From NCBI GenBank assembly GCA_963798985.1, contig CAWCVL010000007.1:682001-746000 (forward strand): a stretch of 64,000 nucleotides of DNA, in the 5' to 3' direction. The position numbers and the translations under genes are program-made. How positions within the stretch are numbered: position 1 is the stretch's first letter; every line of letters begins with the position of its first letter. The notes beneath the pieces are model-generated. The model was not told where the DNA came from. It was given only the letters and a program-made list of their open reading frames with translations, and ran no database searches. The DNA is from JACCTU01 sp963798985 (GTDB taxonomy: Bacteria; Actinomycetota; Thermoleophilia; Gaiellales; Gaiellaceae). Positions 10,155 through 19,276 of the stretch are shown here, piece after piece.

Positions 10155-11282
10155 CAGGAAAAGAGGCCGCGGAGCTCGATCCCGATCAGCTCGATCAGGT
10201 GCCTGAGCGCCGGCGAGGCGACGATCGCGACGACGACAGCGAGCAGCCCCGCCACCGCGAACAGGACGAGCGGCCAGAGCCCGACCTGCCGCGAGAACAG
10301 CCGTGAGAGACCCTTTGCGTCCACGAGGATCTCGCCCACCTTCAACCGCGTGACGAACGTCGACGACATTCCGGCGCGGTCGCGCTCGAGGAACTCGATC
10401 AGGTTGAAGTGCGTCCCGACCGCGACGATCAGCTCCGCGCCCTTCTCATAGGCCAAGCAGGAGCGCGATGTCCTCGCTGATCCCGGGCATCGAGACGACC
10501 TGGTACGGAACGCCGAGACGCTCGCAGCGCGCGGCGCCGGGCGCGACGCCGTCGCTGTACGCGTGCACGAGGACCTCGGCGCCCGAGCGGAGCGCGCGAT
10601 CCGAGACGGAGTCCATGTCGCCGACGATCAGGTCGGGCTTGAACCCTTCCTCGATCAGCGCGTCGGCGCCGCCGTCCACGGCGAGCAGCACCGGCTTGAA
10701 GTCGCGCACGTACGGCCGGACCATCCGCAGGTCGCGCTTCATCCCAGGCCCGCGCGCGACGACGAGCGCGTGCCGGTCGCGGAAGCGTGTCGTGAGCGCC
10801 GGGAAGTCGACTCCCTCCGAGAGCAGGCGTCCTTCGTCGCGCAGGTAGCGCATCGTGTTCTCCGCGAAGGCCTCGAGCGCTTCGGTGACGCGCCCCTGCT
10901 GCGCGCTCAGCACGCGGTCGAGCTCGCCCGCCTCGAGCACGCGGCCCGACGCGAGGCAGGCCCCGTTGCGGAAGACGCTGCCGCCTCGCACGGTGAGCTT
11001 CTCGCCGTCCGACACCTGCTCGAACAGCTCGGCGCCGGGCGCGTCGACGAGCTTGACGCCGCCGCGGACGAGCGCGAGCGGGCCGGGGTTCGGGAAGCGG
11101 CCGCTCTGCGACTCGGCGCAGTTGACGACGACGCGGACGCCCGAGTCGACGAGCTCCTCCGCCGACACGCGGTCGATGTCGCGGTGGTGGATGATCGCGA
11201 TGTCGCTCGAGGAGAGCCGGCGCACGAGGTGCTTCGTCTTCCGGTCGAGACGTGCCGGTCCGGTGAACTCGATCGGGTTCAA
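10154..11282 (-). CDS. steA: SteA-like septation protein (one frameshift)
   Basis: SteA of corynebacteria works with SteB in cell separation, and the family carries a thiamin pyrophosphokinase-like catalytic fold. From the TTG start at 11282 (TTGA overlap with recN) the frame reads GPARLDRKTKHLVRRL, then VLLAVDGGADALIEEGFKPD and LIVGDMDSVSD, and ends at SEDIALLLGL. Removing one T near 10454 gives ALLLAYEKGAELIVAVGTH and a C-terminal membrane helix (LWPLVLFAVAGLLAVVVAI), about 375 residues in total. Conserved operon position with recN supports the name. Confidence 0.85.
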
Positions 11283-12913
11283 CGCTTCTGCTCCTCGGCC
11301 AGGATCGCGAGGAACTCCTCGCCGCCGAGCATCCGCTGCAGCTCGTCACGCCGCTCGTCTTCCTCGAGGCGCTCGATCGTCGTGTGCGTCGGGTCGCCGG
11401 GGATCTTCTCGACCCGGAAGTGGCGATCGGCGAGGCTCGCGATCTGCGGGAGGTGCGTGATCGTGATCACCTGTGCCCGCTCGGCGAGCCGCCGAAGCGT
11501 CTCGCCGACGGCGTGTGCGGTCGTCCCGCCGATGCCCGCGTCGATCTCGTCGAAGACCATCGTCTCGCCGCCGCCGACCGCCGCGATCGCGAGCGCGATC
11601 CGCGAGAGCTCGCCGCCCGACGCGGTCTCCGCGACGGGGCCGAACGGCAGGCCCGGGTTCGGCCGGATCAGGAAGCGGACGTCGTCCGCGCCCGTGACGC
11701 CAGGCTCCCGCTCGCCGAGCTCCGCGACGAACTCACCCTCGCCGAAGCCGACACTCTCGAGCTCACGCGCGACGGCTTCCGCGAACGGCTCCGCGCTCTC
11801 GCGCCTGGCCTGGGCGAGCTCGCCGGTCAGGGCGCGCACCTTCGCTTCCGCTGCGGCGTGGGCGGCCGACGCGGCCTCCACCGGGTCGGTGCCGTCTGCA
11901 AGCGCCTCGAGCTCTGCGCGGGCCTCGGCCGCACGTGCGAGCAGCTCGTCGAACCCCGCGCAGCGGAAGCGCCGCTTCGCCTCGGCGATCCGGTCGAGCT
12001 CGGCCTCGACCTGCTCGACGCGGTCCGGCTCGGCCTCGAGCGAGGCGAGGAACGAGCGCAGCTCGCCCGCCGCCTCGCGCAGGCGGTGCTCCGTGTCTCG
12101 GAGGTCGGCGGCAGCGTCGCGCAGCTCGGGCGCGAGCCCTTCGAGCGGCGCCAGCGAGTGCGCGGCCGAGCCGACGAGCGCGCCGGCCCCCTCGCCGTCG
12201 TCGGGCGCCAGCGCCTCGACGGCCGCCTCGACGCCGGCCGCGAGCTCCGTGACGTGCCGCAGGCGCTCGCGCTCCGTGCGGAGCCGCTCCTCCGAGTCGG
12301 GCTCGAGGCCCTCGGTGTCCTCCACGAGCGCGCGCAGCTCGGCGACGCGAGCCTCTGCGTCGGCGGCGTTCGCGGAGAGCTCCTCGTGACGCCGCCGAGC
12401 GGCGAGCAGCTCGCGCCACGCACGCCGCAGCTCCGCACGCCGTCGCCGCTGCTCGTCCCCGACGAACGCGTCGAGCACGTCGAGCTGGTATCCCGGGCGC
12501 GCAAGCCGCCGCTGCTCGAACTGGCCGGACATCGCCACGAGCCGCTCCGCGAGCGCCGCCACGTCTTCGCGCGCCACGCTCCGCCCCCACGCGTACGCGC
12601 GCGTCCTGCCGTCGGCGAAGATCCGCCGGGCGAGCACGAGGCCTTCCTCGTCGGCGGGCCGGAGCTCCGCGAGCGACTCGAACTCCTCGAGCAGCCCGTC
12701 GGGCAGGTCGAGCTCGGCCTCGACGTACGCCTCGTCGCCGTCCGCCCCGATCGCGGCGGCATCGCCCTTCGCGCCGAGCAGGAGCCCGATCGCCTGGCTG
12801 AGGATCGTCTTCCCCGCCCCGGTCTCGCCGGTGATCGCGTTCAGGCCCTCTGCGAGGTCGAGCTCCGCCTCGCGGATCAGCACGAGGTTCTCGATCTTCA
12901 GGCTACGAAGCAA
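11279..12913 (-). CDS. recN: DNA repair protein RecN
   Basis: This SMC-like ATPase of 544 residues functions in double-strand break repair. The Walker A motif AITGETGAGKTIL is near residue 32. Long coiled-coil arms rich in Glu, Ala and Arg fill the centre. The signature ASGGELSRIALAI and the Walker B motif ETMVFDEIDAGIGG are near the C-terminus. The start is taken as TTG at 12913, giving LLRSLKIENLVLI, the usual RecN N-terminus; longer upstream reading belongs to the overlapping NAD kinase region. It lies between nadK and steA as in many actinobacteria. Confidence 0.95.
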   Translation of the reverse strand: MLRSLKIENLVLIREAELDLAEGLNAITGETGAGKTILSQAIGLLLGAKGDAAAIGADGDEAYVEAELDLPDGLLEEFESLAELRPADEEGLVLARRIFADGRTRAYAWGRSVAREDVAALAERLVAMSGQFEQRRLARPGYQLDVLDAFVGDEQRRRRAELRRAWRELLAARRRHEELSANAADAEARVAELRALVEDTEGLEPDSEERLRTERERLRHVTELAAGVEAAVEALAPDDGEGAGALVGSAAHSLAPLEGLAPELRDAAADLRDTEHRLREAAGELRSFLASLEAEPDRVEQVEAELDRIAEAKRRFRCAGFDELLARAAEARAELEALADGTDPVEAASAAHAAAEAKVRALTGELAQARRESAEPFAEAVARELESVGFGEGEFVAELGEREPGVTGADDVRFLIRPNPGLPFGPVAETASGGELSRIALAIAAVGGGETMVFDEIDAGIGGTTAHAVGETLRRLAERAQVITITHLPQIASLADRHFRVEKIPGDPTHTTIERLEEDERRDELQRMLGGEEFLAILAEEQKR

Positions 12914-13683
12914 AGGTGTCGCGGTAGCGGGTGAAGAACGTCGCTTCCGGCAGGGTCGCGAGCCGCGTGCGCTTCGGGCCGAGCCGGATCGTCGACGTGC
13001 TCCTCGGCGCCGAGCTCGCCGACCGGGTGGCCGTCCGCAAGGACCGTCAGCGCAACGTCGGCCGTCTTGTTCTGGACGACGAGGTCGGAGGAGCGCGGGA
13101 CGACGAGCGGGCGTGCGTGCAGCGAGTGCGGCGCGATGAACGTCACGACCAGCGCGTCGAGCCCCCACACCAGCACCGGTCCGCCGTTCGAGAGGTTGTA
13201 CGCGGTCGAGCCGGAAGGCGTCGCGGCGATCACGCCGTCGCAACGAGAGCGTGCCGAGATCCTCGCCGCCGACCGACCAGCCGACGGTCGACCATCCGGC
13301 CGAGCGTCGAGCTCGTGGCGACGCAGTCGTTCACCGCCGTGTGCGTCTCTCCGCCGACGTCGGCCTCGAGCGTCGGCAGCTCGACGACGACGAAGTCACC
13401 TGCGAGCGCGCGCGCCAGGCCCGACTCGAAGCTCGTCCGCGTCGACGGCGGTGAGGAAGCCGACGCGGCCGAAGTTGATCCCGAAGACCGGGACGCCCGT
13501 CGTCGAGGCTCTGCTTGAGCGCGCGCAGCATCGTCCCGTCTCCGCCGAGGACGACGACGAGGTCGGCGTCAGCGTCCGCGGACGACCTTCGACCCCGGCG
13601 GTGCGCGCGACCTCCTCGACGCGCTTGACGGCATCCCCGAACGTCTCGGGCTTGGTCGTGCGCGACGACCGCGATCCGCTCAA
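12903..13683 (-). pseudogene. nadK: NAD kinase, apparently disrupted by multiple frameshifts
   Basis: Pieces of a complete NAD kinase lie in order but in alternating frames. They are RTTKPETFGDAVKRVEEVAR, DLVVVLGGDGTMLRALKQS (the ATP/NAD-binding GGDGT motif), VPVFGINFGRVGFLTAVDA, VVELPTLEADVGGETHT, GVIAATPSGSTAYNLSNGGP, and a C-terminus reading EATFFTRYRDTFAS that ends at 12903. At least five indels are needed, around 13650, 13580, 13500, 13435, 13290-13240 and 13000. The enzyme makes NADP and is normally essential, so the breaks are probably consensus errors. I mark it as apparently broken because no intact frame can be read. The overlaps with tlyA and recN are preserved. Confidence 0.75.
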
Positions 13684-14448
13684 CCGACGGCATCGGCGAT
13701 CCAGCGGTCGAGGTCGTGGGCGCGCTCGGGGTGCTCGCGCTGGGCGAGGTGGAGGAAGAACTCACGGTTTCCCTTCGGTCCGGGCAGCCCTGAGTCTACG
13801 ACCGCGAGCGTTTCGGCCCCCCAGGACAGGGCGGCGCCGGCCACCTCGGCGAGGACGCGCCGGTGGGTCTCCGGGTCGCGGACGACGCCGCCCTTCCCCA
13901 CGTCCTGCCCTTCCGGCCTCGAACTGCGGCTTCACGAGGACGAGCGCCTCCCACCCCGGCCGCGCAAGCGCGAGCGCCGGAGGCAGCGCGGTGCGGACGG
14001 AGATGAACGAGACGTCGGCGACGACGAGCTCGGGTGCGAAGGGCAGCTCGCGCAGCTCGCGCGCGTTCGTCCGCTCGAGCACGGTGACTCGCGGATCGTC
14101 GCGCAGGCGCGGGTGGAGCTGGCCGTAGCCGACGTCGAGGGCGATCACGCGCGCAGCCCCGCCCTGCAGCAGCACGTCGGTGAAGCCGCCCGTCGACGCG
14201 CCCACGTCGAGCGCGTCGCGGCCGTGGACGTCGACTGCGAGGACGTCGAGCGCGTGCGCGAGCTTCTCTCCGCCACGAGAGACGAACCGCGGCGGGCTGT
14301 CGAGCGCGAGCTCGGCGTCCTCGTCCACCTGCGCGCCCGGCTTGTCGTAGCCCGGCACGAGCCCCGCCATCACGAGTGCCTGCGCCTGCGAACGCGACTC
14401 CGCGAGGCCGCGCTCCACCAGCAGGACGTCCAGCCGCTTCTTCACCAC
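13680..14448 (-). CDS. tlyA: TlyA family rRNA 2'-O-methyltransferase (one frameshift)
   Basis: The N-terminus has an S4 RNA-binding domain, KKRLDVLLVERGLAESRSQA. An FtsJ-like methyltransferase follows, with LDVGASTGGFTDVLLQ (SAM loop), VIALDVGYGQLH and VVADVSFISVRTALP. The frame is lost after VKPQFEAGR. Deleting one G near 13909 restores QDVGKGGVVRDPETH and the C-terminus DRWIADAV, about 255 residues. In mycobacteria TlyA methylates 16S and 23S rRNA cytidines; hemolysin is an old label. It heads the run toward pyrG. Confidence 0.9.
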
Positions 14449-14597
14449 GTCTTCACGCGGGAAGCGTAGTGGCGGGGAAGAAAGCCCCTGCCTTCGCCGT
14501 CTTGGGCCAGAAGTCCGTCCTCGCGTGCGACCGATGAGTCACGCGCCCTCGGCCGGTCTTTAGAGTGCAAACCGGTCGCGACGGAAGGGGCGGAACC

Positions 14598-16889
14598 ATG
14601 ACTGAGCAGAATCTCGGATCAGCGAACGACAACGGGGACCCACGCCTCGTGGCCCACGAACGGCTCGCCACCGGCGGGCTGGCGCGGTGGACGCGAGCCT
14701 GCGCTGAGCATCCTTGGCGCGTCGTCTTCAGCTGGATCGCCATCATCGGCGTGCTGATCGCCCTCGTCGCGACCGTCGGCGGCAGCCTGAAGGACGAGTT
14801 CGACATTCCCGGTTCGGACACGCAGAAGGCGACCGACCTGATCGAGGCCGAGTTCGCCTCCGAGCAGGGCGGCGTGCTGAACGTCGTCTTCGCAGCTCCC
14901 CCCGGGGAACGGCTCGACACCCCCGAGCGCAAGGCGGCGATCGAGGAAGCGCTCGCGAAGCTCGAGACGTCCGAGTTCAAGCCGACCGAGGACACGGCGG
15001 GCGTCGAGAGCGTCGGCGATCCGTTCGACGAGAACACGTTCTCGGACGACGGCCGCATCGCCTACGCGGAGGTCCAGTTCGACCGGGTGATCTTCGACAC
15101 CGATCGCGAGGCCGTCCTCGCGGTTCAGGAGGAGATCCGCAACGAGGTCGCGCCCACCGGTGTGACGGTCGAGTTCAACGGCGATGCCGAGTTCCCACCG
15201 ATCGAGCAGGGAACCCAGGAATTGCTCGGTCTCCTCGCAGCGCTCCTCGTGCTGCTCGTCGTCTTCCGCACCGCCGTCGCGACCATGATCCCGATCGCGC
15301 TGGCGCTCACGGCGCTGATGACTGCGTTCCTCCTGCTCTTCATCCTCGCCGGCCTCACCACCATCAACACGATCACGCCGCTGCTCGTCTCGATGATCGG
15401 GCTCGGCGTCGGCATCGACTACTCGCTGTTCATCGTCACCCGGTTCAGGCAGCTCCTGCACGACGGGCTCCCACCGCGCATTGCAGCCGCCGAGGCGGGC
15501 GCGTCCGCCGGCCGAGCCGTGCTCTTCGCCGGCCTCACGGTCGCGATCTCGGTGTCCGGGCTGGCGTTCTTCGGCCTGGACTTCGTGACCAAGCTCGGGA
15601 TCGGCAGCGCGCTCGGCGTGCTGACGACGGTCCTGATCGCGAACTCGCTGCTGCTGGCGGTCCTCAGCCTGCTCGGCCACAAGATCGACCGGCTGAAGAT
15701 CCCGTTCCTGCGTCCGCTCGACGAAAGCGAAGCGGCGCGTGAGACGACCCTGGTCGCGCGCTGGGGCAGGTTCGTCACCGCGCACGCGCGCGGCGTGTTC
15801 GTGGTCGTGCTGCTGGTGCTCGTCTCCCTCGCGGCAACGTCCGCGCTCGTGCGGCTCGGTGCGTCGGACCAGGGCACGCAACCCGAGGCACAGACCGCCC
15901 GCCGAGCGTACGACTTGCTCGCCGAGGGCTTCGGCCCCGGCTTCAACGGTCCCATCCCGATCGTCGTGGACGTCAACGATGACCCGCAGGCTCCGGACCG
16001 GATCTACGACCGCGTCCGCGACCTGCCGGGCGTCGCCTCTGCCGGCGAGCCGCAGTTCAACGACGAGAAGACGGTCGCGATCGTCTTCGTGACCCCCGAT
16101 TCGGCGCCGCAGGACGAGGCGACCTCGGACCTCGTGCACCGACTGCGTGACGACGTCATCCCCGCGGCGACCTCGGGCGGCGACGCCGTCGCCTACGTCT
16201 CGGGCCTGACCGCGGCGTTCGCCGACATCGCCGACCGGATCATGGAGCGGCTCCCGTTGTTCCTGCTCTACGTGATCGGCGTCACGTTCCTGGTGCTCGC
16301 GATGGCCTTCCGGTCGATCGTCATCTCCTTCACGGCCGCGATCACGACCCTCCTGTCCGCGTTCGTCGGCTTCGGCGTGCTCACGCTCGTGATCCAGGAA
16401 GGGCACGGGCTGGGGCTGACCGGGCTCGACCGGACCGGGCCGATCGAGACGTTCGTCCCACCGATCGCCTTCGCGATCCTCTTCGGGCTCTCGATGGACT
16501 ACATGGTCTTCCTGATGAGCCGGATCCGCGAGGAGCACGTGCACGGGCTGCCGACGCGGGAGGCGGTGGAGCACGGGATCGCGGCGATCGGCCGCGTGGT
16601 CGTCGCCGCGGCGCTCATCATGGGCACCGTCTTCGCGGCCTTCATCCTCACGGCGGATCGCATCTCGAAGGAGTTCGGGCTGCTGCTCGCGGTCGCGATC
16701 CTCACGGACGCGCTGCTCGTGCGGATGACGCTCGTGCCGGCGTTCCTGACGCTGCTCGGCGAGAAGTCGTGGTACATGCCGCGCTGGCTCGATCGGATCC
16801 TGCCGAACATCACGATCGAGCCGCCACACGACCGGGAGGTCGTCGTGCCGCTGCCGGACCGCCCGGCCGAGGCGACCGGCCCGGGCTAG
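14598..16889 (+). CDS. MMPL/RND family transporter
   Basis: The 763-residue protein has two repeats of one helix, a large extracytoplasmic loop and a five-helix bundle, about 12 membrane segments. Each half carries the family Asp motif, GVGIDYSLFIVTRFRQLL in the first and LFGLSMDYMVFLMSRIREEH in the second. Such proteins export lipids or other hydrophobic compounds using the proton gradient; the substrate is unknown. The ATG at 14598 is preferred because GGAAGGGGCGG lies just upstream. TAGAGT near 14563 could be its -10. The gene is monocistronic and divergent from tlyA. Confidence 0.9.
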   Translation: MTEQNLGSANDNGDPRLVAHERLATGGLARWTRACAEHPWRVVFSWIAIIGVLIALVATVGGSLKDEFDIPGSDTQKATDLIEAEFASEQGGVLNVVFAAPPGERLDTPERKAAIEEALAKLETSEFKPTEDTAGVESVGDPFDENTFSDDGRIAYAEVQFDRVIFDTDREAVLAVQEEIRNEVAPTGVTVEFNGDAEFPPIEQGTQELLGLLAALLVLLVVFRTAVATMIPIALALTALMTAFLLLFILAGLTTINTITPLLVSMIGLGVGIDYSLFIVTRFRQLLHDGLPPRIAAAEAGASAGRAVLFAGLTVAISVSGLAFFGLDFVTKLGIGSALGVLTTVLIANSLLLAVLSLLGHKIDRLKIPFLRPLDESEAARETTLVARWGRFVTAHARGVFVVVLLVLVSLAATSALVRLGASDQGTQPEAQTARRAYDLLAEGFGPGFNGPIPIVVDVNDDPQAPDRIYDRVRDLPGVASAGEPQFNDEKTVAIVFVTPDSAPQDEATSDLVHRLRDDVIPAATSGGDAVAYVSGLTAAFADIADRIMERLPLFLLYVIGVTFLVLAMAFRSIVISFTAAITTLLSAFVGFGVLTLVIQEGHGLGLTGLDRTGPIETFVPPIAFAILFGLSMDYMVFLMSRIREEHVHGLPTREAVEHGIAAIGRVVVAAALIMGTVFAAFILTADRISKEFGLLLAVAILTDALLVRMTLVPAFLTLLGEKSWYMPRWLDRILPNITIEPPHDREVVVPLPDRPAEATGPG

Positions 16890-17092
16890 TCGAGCGCCGT
16901 AAGAAAGCCCTCGCCCTGCGAGGAGAGCCGCCAGCCGGCCGCCTCGCGGACGACGAGCCAGCCCTCGTGGGCGCGGAGCCAGCGCGCGACGGCCGCCAGC
17001 GGTGCGGCGCCGTGCAACGCGTGCTCGAGCTCCTCGGTGGTCGCCCACGGGTGCGCGTCGAGCTCGAGCAGGAGCGCTTGGTCGATCGCCAT
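16886..17092 (-). CDS. Small winged-helix-like protein of unknown function (68 aa)
   Basis: The sequence DQALLLELDAHPWATTEELE, then a helix, then WLRAHEGWLVVREAAGWRLS with a final sheet, has the feel of a small winged-helix domain. I do not recognise a named family. It starts 30 bases after the prenyl-synthase stop and so probably ends that operon. Its stop overlaps the convergent MMPL stop. Composition matches its neighbours. Confidence 0.5.
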   Translation of the reverse strand: MAIDQALLLELDAHPWATTEELEHALHGAAPLAAVARWLRAHEGWLVVREAAGWRLSSQGEGFLTALD

Positions 17093-17122
17093 GCCTTCAG
17101 AGTGAGGGGCGCGCCGGACGGA

Positions 17123-17881
17123 TCAGGCCGTGCGAGTGGCGAGACCGTCGACGAGGCCACGGAGGACGCTCGTGTCGGCGTCGAGCTCCGCAAGTGCGGC
17201 GAGCGCCCGCTCGGCCGCCTCGTCGGCCCGCAGGCGGGTCTCTTCCGCGCCGTGGGCGAGCACGTGACCGTCACCGTCGAGGAGGTCGTCGACCAGCTGG
17301 AAGAGCCCACCGACCTCCTGCGCGAAGCGCGGCCAGGTCTCCGGCTCCGAGCCGCGAACTGCCAGCGCGAGCGCGACGGAGGCTTCGAAGAGCCGTCCGG
17401 TCTTCAGGCGGTTCAGCGCCGCGAGGTCGTCCGCCGAGCCGGTCACGTCGAGGTACTGCCCGCCGATCATCCCGAGCGTCGCGTCGGCGAGCTCGCGCGC
17501 GACGGCGGGCGTCTCGTACGACAGCGCCAGCCGGAGTGCCTCGACGAGGAGCGCATCGCCCGCGAGCACCGCGACGGATTCGCCGAACTGCGCCCACGTG
17601 CTCGGCCGGCCCCGCCGCGTGTCGTCGTCGTCGAGCGCCGGCAGGTCGTCGTGCACGAGCGAGAACGAGTGCACGAGCTCGAGCGCGCACGCAGCCGGTA
17701 GCACCTCCTCGGGCTCGGCCCCGAGCGCCTCGCCGACCGCCAGGCAGAGCACCGGCCGCACCCGCTTGCCACCGCCCTCGAGCGCGTAGCGGAACGCTTC
17801 GTCGAGACCAGGCGGCCCGGCCGGGCTCAGCTCGGCGAGCGCGTCCTCGACGAGCGCCCGGAGCTCGTCAGCGCTCCGCAT
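17123..17881 (-). CDS. Polyprenyl (farnesyl/geranylgeranyl) diphosphate synthase
   Basis: The 252-residue trans-prenyltransferase condenses IPP onto allylic diphosphates. It has GGGKRVRPVLCLAVGEAL at the IPP-binding site, the first Asp-rich motif in VHDDLPALDDDDTRRG, and the second in FQLVDDLLDGDG. It is short for the family (usually 290 or more), with a trimmed C-terminus, and resembles IspA-type enzymes in the LPALDDD form of the first motif. The start overlaps the xseB stop region by 14 bases, the common xseB-ispA order. Chain length cannot be decided. Confidence 0.88.
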   Translation of the reverse strand: MRSADELRALVEDALAELSPAGPPGLDEAFRYALEGGGKRVRPVLCLAVGEALGAEPEEVLPAACALELVHSFSLVHDDLPALDDDDTRRGRPSTWAQFGESVAVLAGDALLVEALRLALSYETPAVARELADATLGMIGGQYLDVTGSADDLAALNRLKTGRLFEASVALALAVRGSEPETWPRFAQEVGGLFQLVDDLLDGDGHVLAHGAEETRLRADEAAERALAALAELDADTSVLRGLVDGLATRTA

Positions 17882-18068
17882 CGGACTCGGCCTCGGCCTC
17901 GCGCTTCGCCCGCTGGATCTCCGCCTCGACCTCGCGCGCGATCTCGGAGAGCTCGCTCAGGATCTCGAGCGCGGCCTCGGGCTCCTCGGTCGCCTCCAGC
18001 CGCGCGCGGGCCGCTTCGAGGCGGTCGAGCAGGCTCTCGGCACGTTGCAAGCTCTCTTCGGCGCTCAT
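17868..18068 (-). CDS. xseB: Exodeoxyribonuclease VII small subunit
   Basis: The 66-residue helical protein begins MSAEESLQRAESLLDRLEAA and has two long Glu/Ala/Arg-rich helices. This is the size and pattern of XseB, and its position just before a prenyl synthase is the classic xseB-ispA context. It pairs with XseA to degrade single-stranded DNA. xseA is not in this window, which is unusual because it normally sits immediately upstream. Short helical proteins are easy to misassign, so confidence is moderate. Confidence 0.6.
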   Translation of the reverse strand: MSAEESLQRAESLLDRLEAARARLEATEEPEAALEILSELSEIAREVEAEIQRAKREAEAESDAER

Positions 18069-18075
18069 GGCGCGC

Positions 18076-18085
18076 AGCGTATCGT
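18076..18085. promoter_or_regulatory. Overlapping divergent -10 hexamers between xseB and the ion channel
   Basis: The minus-strand TACGCT (18076-18081) is seven bases before the xseB ATG. The plus-strand TATCGT (18080-18085) is eight bases before the channel ATG. They share the central TA. The whole intergenic space is only 25 bp, so promoters for both genes must be here unless transcription enters from elsewhere. Confidence 0.4.
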
Positions 18086-18093
18086 CCCGCCCC

Positions 18094-18936
18094 ATGGCGC
18101 AGACGCTGCGGCGGATCGTCGGCTCGACGGCCTTCGACACCGTGATCATCACGGTGATTCTCGCGAACGCGGTCGTGCTCGGGCTCCAGACGTACCCGGA
18201 CGTCGCCGCCGAGCACGGTGACACGCTCGACCTCCTGAACGGGGTCTTCCTCGGGATCTTCGTCGTCGAGCTGCTGCTGCGGATCGGCTCGTACGGCAGG
18301 CGCCCGCAGGCGTTCTTCCGCAGCGGCTGGAACGTCTTCGACTTCGTCGTCGTCGGCTCCGCGTTCCTCCCCGTCGTGCGCGAGAGCTCGACGCTCCTGC
18401 GGCTCGCCCGGTTGCTGCGCGTCGTCCGGATCGTCCGCCTGCTGCCCGACCTCCGGATCCTGCTCCAGGGCGTCGTTCGAAGCTTGCCGCCGCTCTTCAG
18501 CATGACGGTGCTCGTCACGCTGCTCCTCTTCGTCTACGGGATGATCGGCTGGCTGCTGTTCGGCGACGAGCTGCCCGACGACTGGGGAAACATCGGCGCG
18601 GCGATGCTCACGCTGTTCGTGATGTTGACGCTCGAGAACTTCCCCGCCTACCTGGACGCTGGGATGTCGGTGCACCAGTGGTCGTGGATCTACTTCGTCA
18701 CGTTCGTGCTGATCGCGGTCTTCATGGTGCTGAACGTGTTGATCGGGATCGTGCTCAACTCGCTGGAGGAGGCGCGGGAGATCGAGCGTCGGCGTGCGCT
18801 CGGGGCCGACGTCGGCGACGACATCTCCCCCGCGCCGGTCGCCGAGCGGATCGCGATGCTGCGCGCGGCGCTGAGCGAGCTCGAGGACGAGCTCAGGCTG
18901 CGCGCTCGCGCTGAATCCGACCGAGGATCCCGTTGA
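18094..18936 (+). CDS. Voltage-gated cation channel of the bacterial Nav type (6-TM)
   Basis: The 280-residue protein has a full six-helix channel subunit. S1 is near residues 14-33, S2 at 48-65, S3 at 79-94 and S4 at 100-122. S4 carries arginines at every third position (R103, R106, R109, R112, R115), the hallmark voltage sensor. S5 and S6 flank a pore loop with TLENF at 179-183, at the place of the TLESW filter of bacterial sodium channels. A short cytoplasmic coiled-coil tail follows (about 245-275). Tetramers would conduct Na+ or Ca2+. Its 3' end overlaps convergent nusB by 44 bases. Confidence 0.87.
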   Translation: MAQTLRRIVGSTAFDTVIITVILANAVVLGLQTYPDVAAEHGDTLDLLNGVFLGIFVVELLLRIGSYGRRPQAFFRSGWNVFDFVVVGSAFLPVVRESSTLLRLARLLRVVRIVRLLPDLRILLQGVVRSLPPLFSMTVLVTLLLFVYGMIGWLLFGDELPDDWGNIGAAMLTLFVMLTLENFPAYLDAGMSVHQWSWIYFVTFVLIAVFMVLNVLIGIVLNSLEEAREIERRRALGADVGDDISPAPVAERIAMLRAALSELEDELRLRARAESDRGSR

Positions 18937-19276
18937 CGAGGCGCCCGGCCTCGTCGCTCGCGTAGCGCTTGGCGAGCCCCACGGCCTCGTCGATCGCGAC
19001 GGGCTCGGGCACGTCGCCCGACTCGAGCTCCTGCACCGCGATCCGCAAGACGTTCCGCTCGACCGCGCCCAGCCGGTCGGCGGTCCAGCCGTCGGCCGCC
19101 TCGGTGATCAGCGCGTCGAGCTCCGTGGCGCGAGCCGCAACGGACTCCGCGAGCGAGCGCGCGTACTCGTCGATCTCGCCCTCGTGCAACGACGTGAGCG
19201 GCTGACCGGTCACGTCCCACTGATAGAGCAGGAAGAGTGCCGTGCGGCGGGCCGCGCGGCGACCGGTCGTGGTCAC
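18893..19276 (-). CDS. nusB: Transcription antitermination factor NusB
   Basis: The 127-residue all-helical protein has RRAARRTALFLLYQWDVTG at the N-terminus, ADRLGAVERNVLRIAVQELE, and PVAIDEAVGLAKRYASDEA followed by the FVNGIL-type end (RLVNGILGRI). NusB binds boxA RNA with NusE in rRNA antitermination. The GTG at 19276 is chosen because it begins the conserved domain and overlaps the asp23-like stop (GTGA). It is the last gene of the aroC-to-nusB run; efp-nusB linkage is common in Gram-positives. Confidence 0.94.
   Translation of the reverse strand: MTTTGRRAARRTALFLLYQWDVTGQPLTSLHEGEIDEYARSLAESVAARATELDALITEAADGWTADRLGAVERNVLRIAVQELESGDVPEPVAIDEAVGLAKRYASDEAGRLVNGILGRIQRERAA

Noticed and set aside
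14619..17048. 809-codon open frame antisense to the MMPL transporter
   Set aside because: Composition is dominated by Arg, Asp and Glu with no recognisable domain; the opposite strand encodes a clear transporter with paired Asp motifs.
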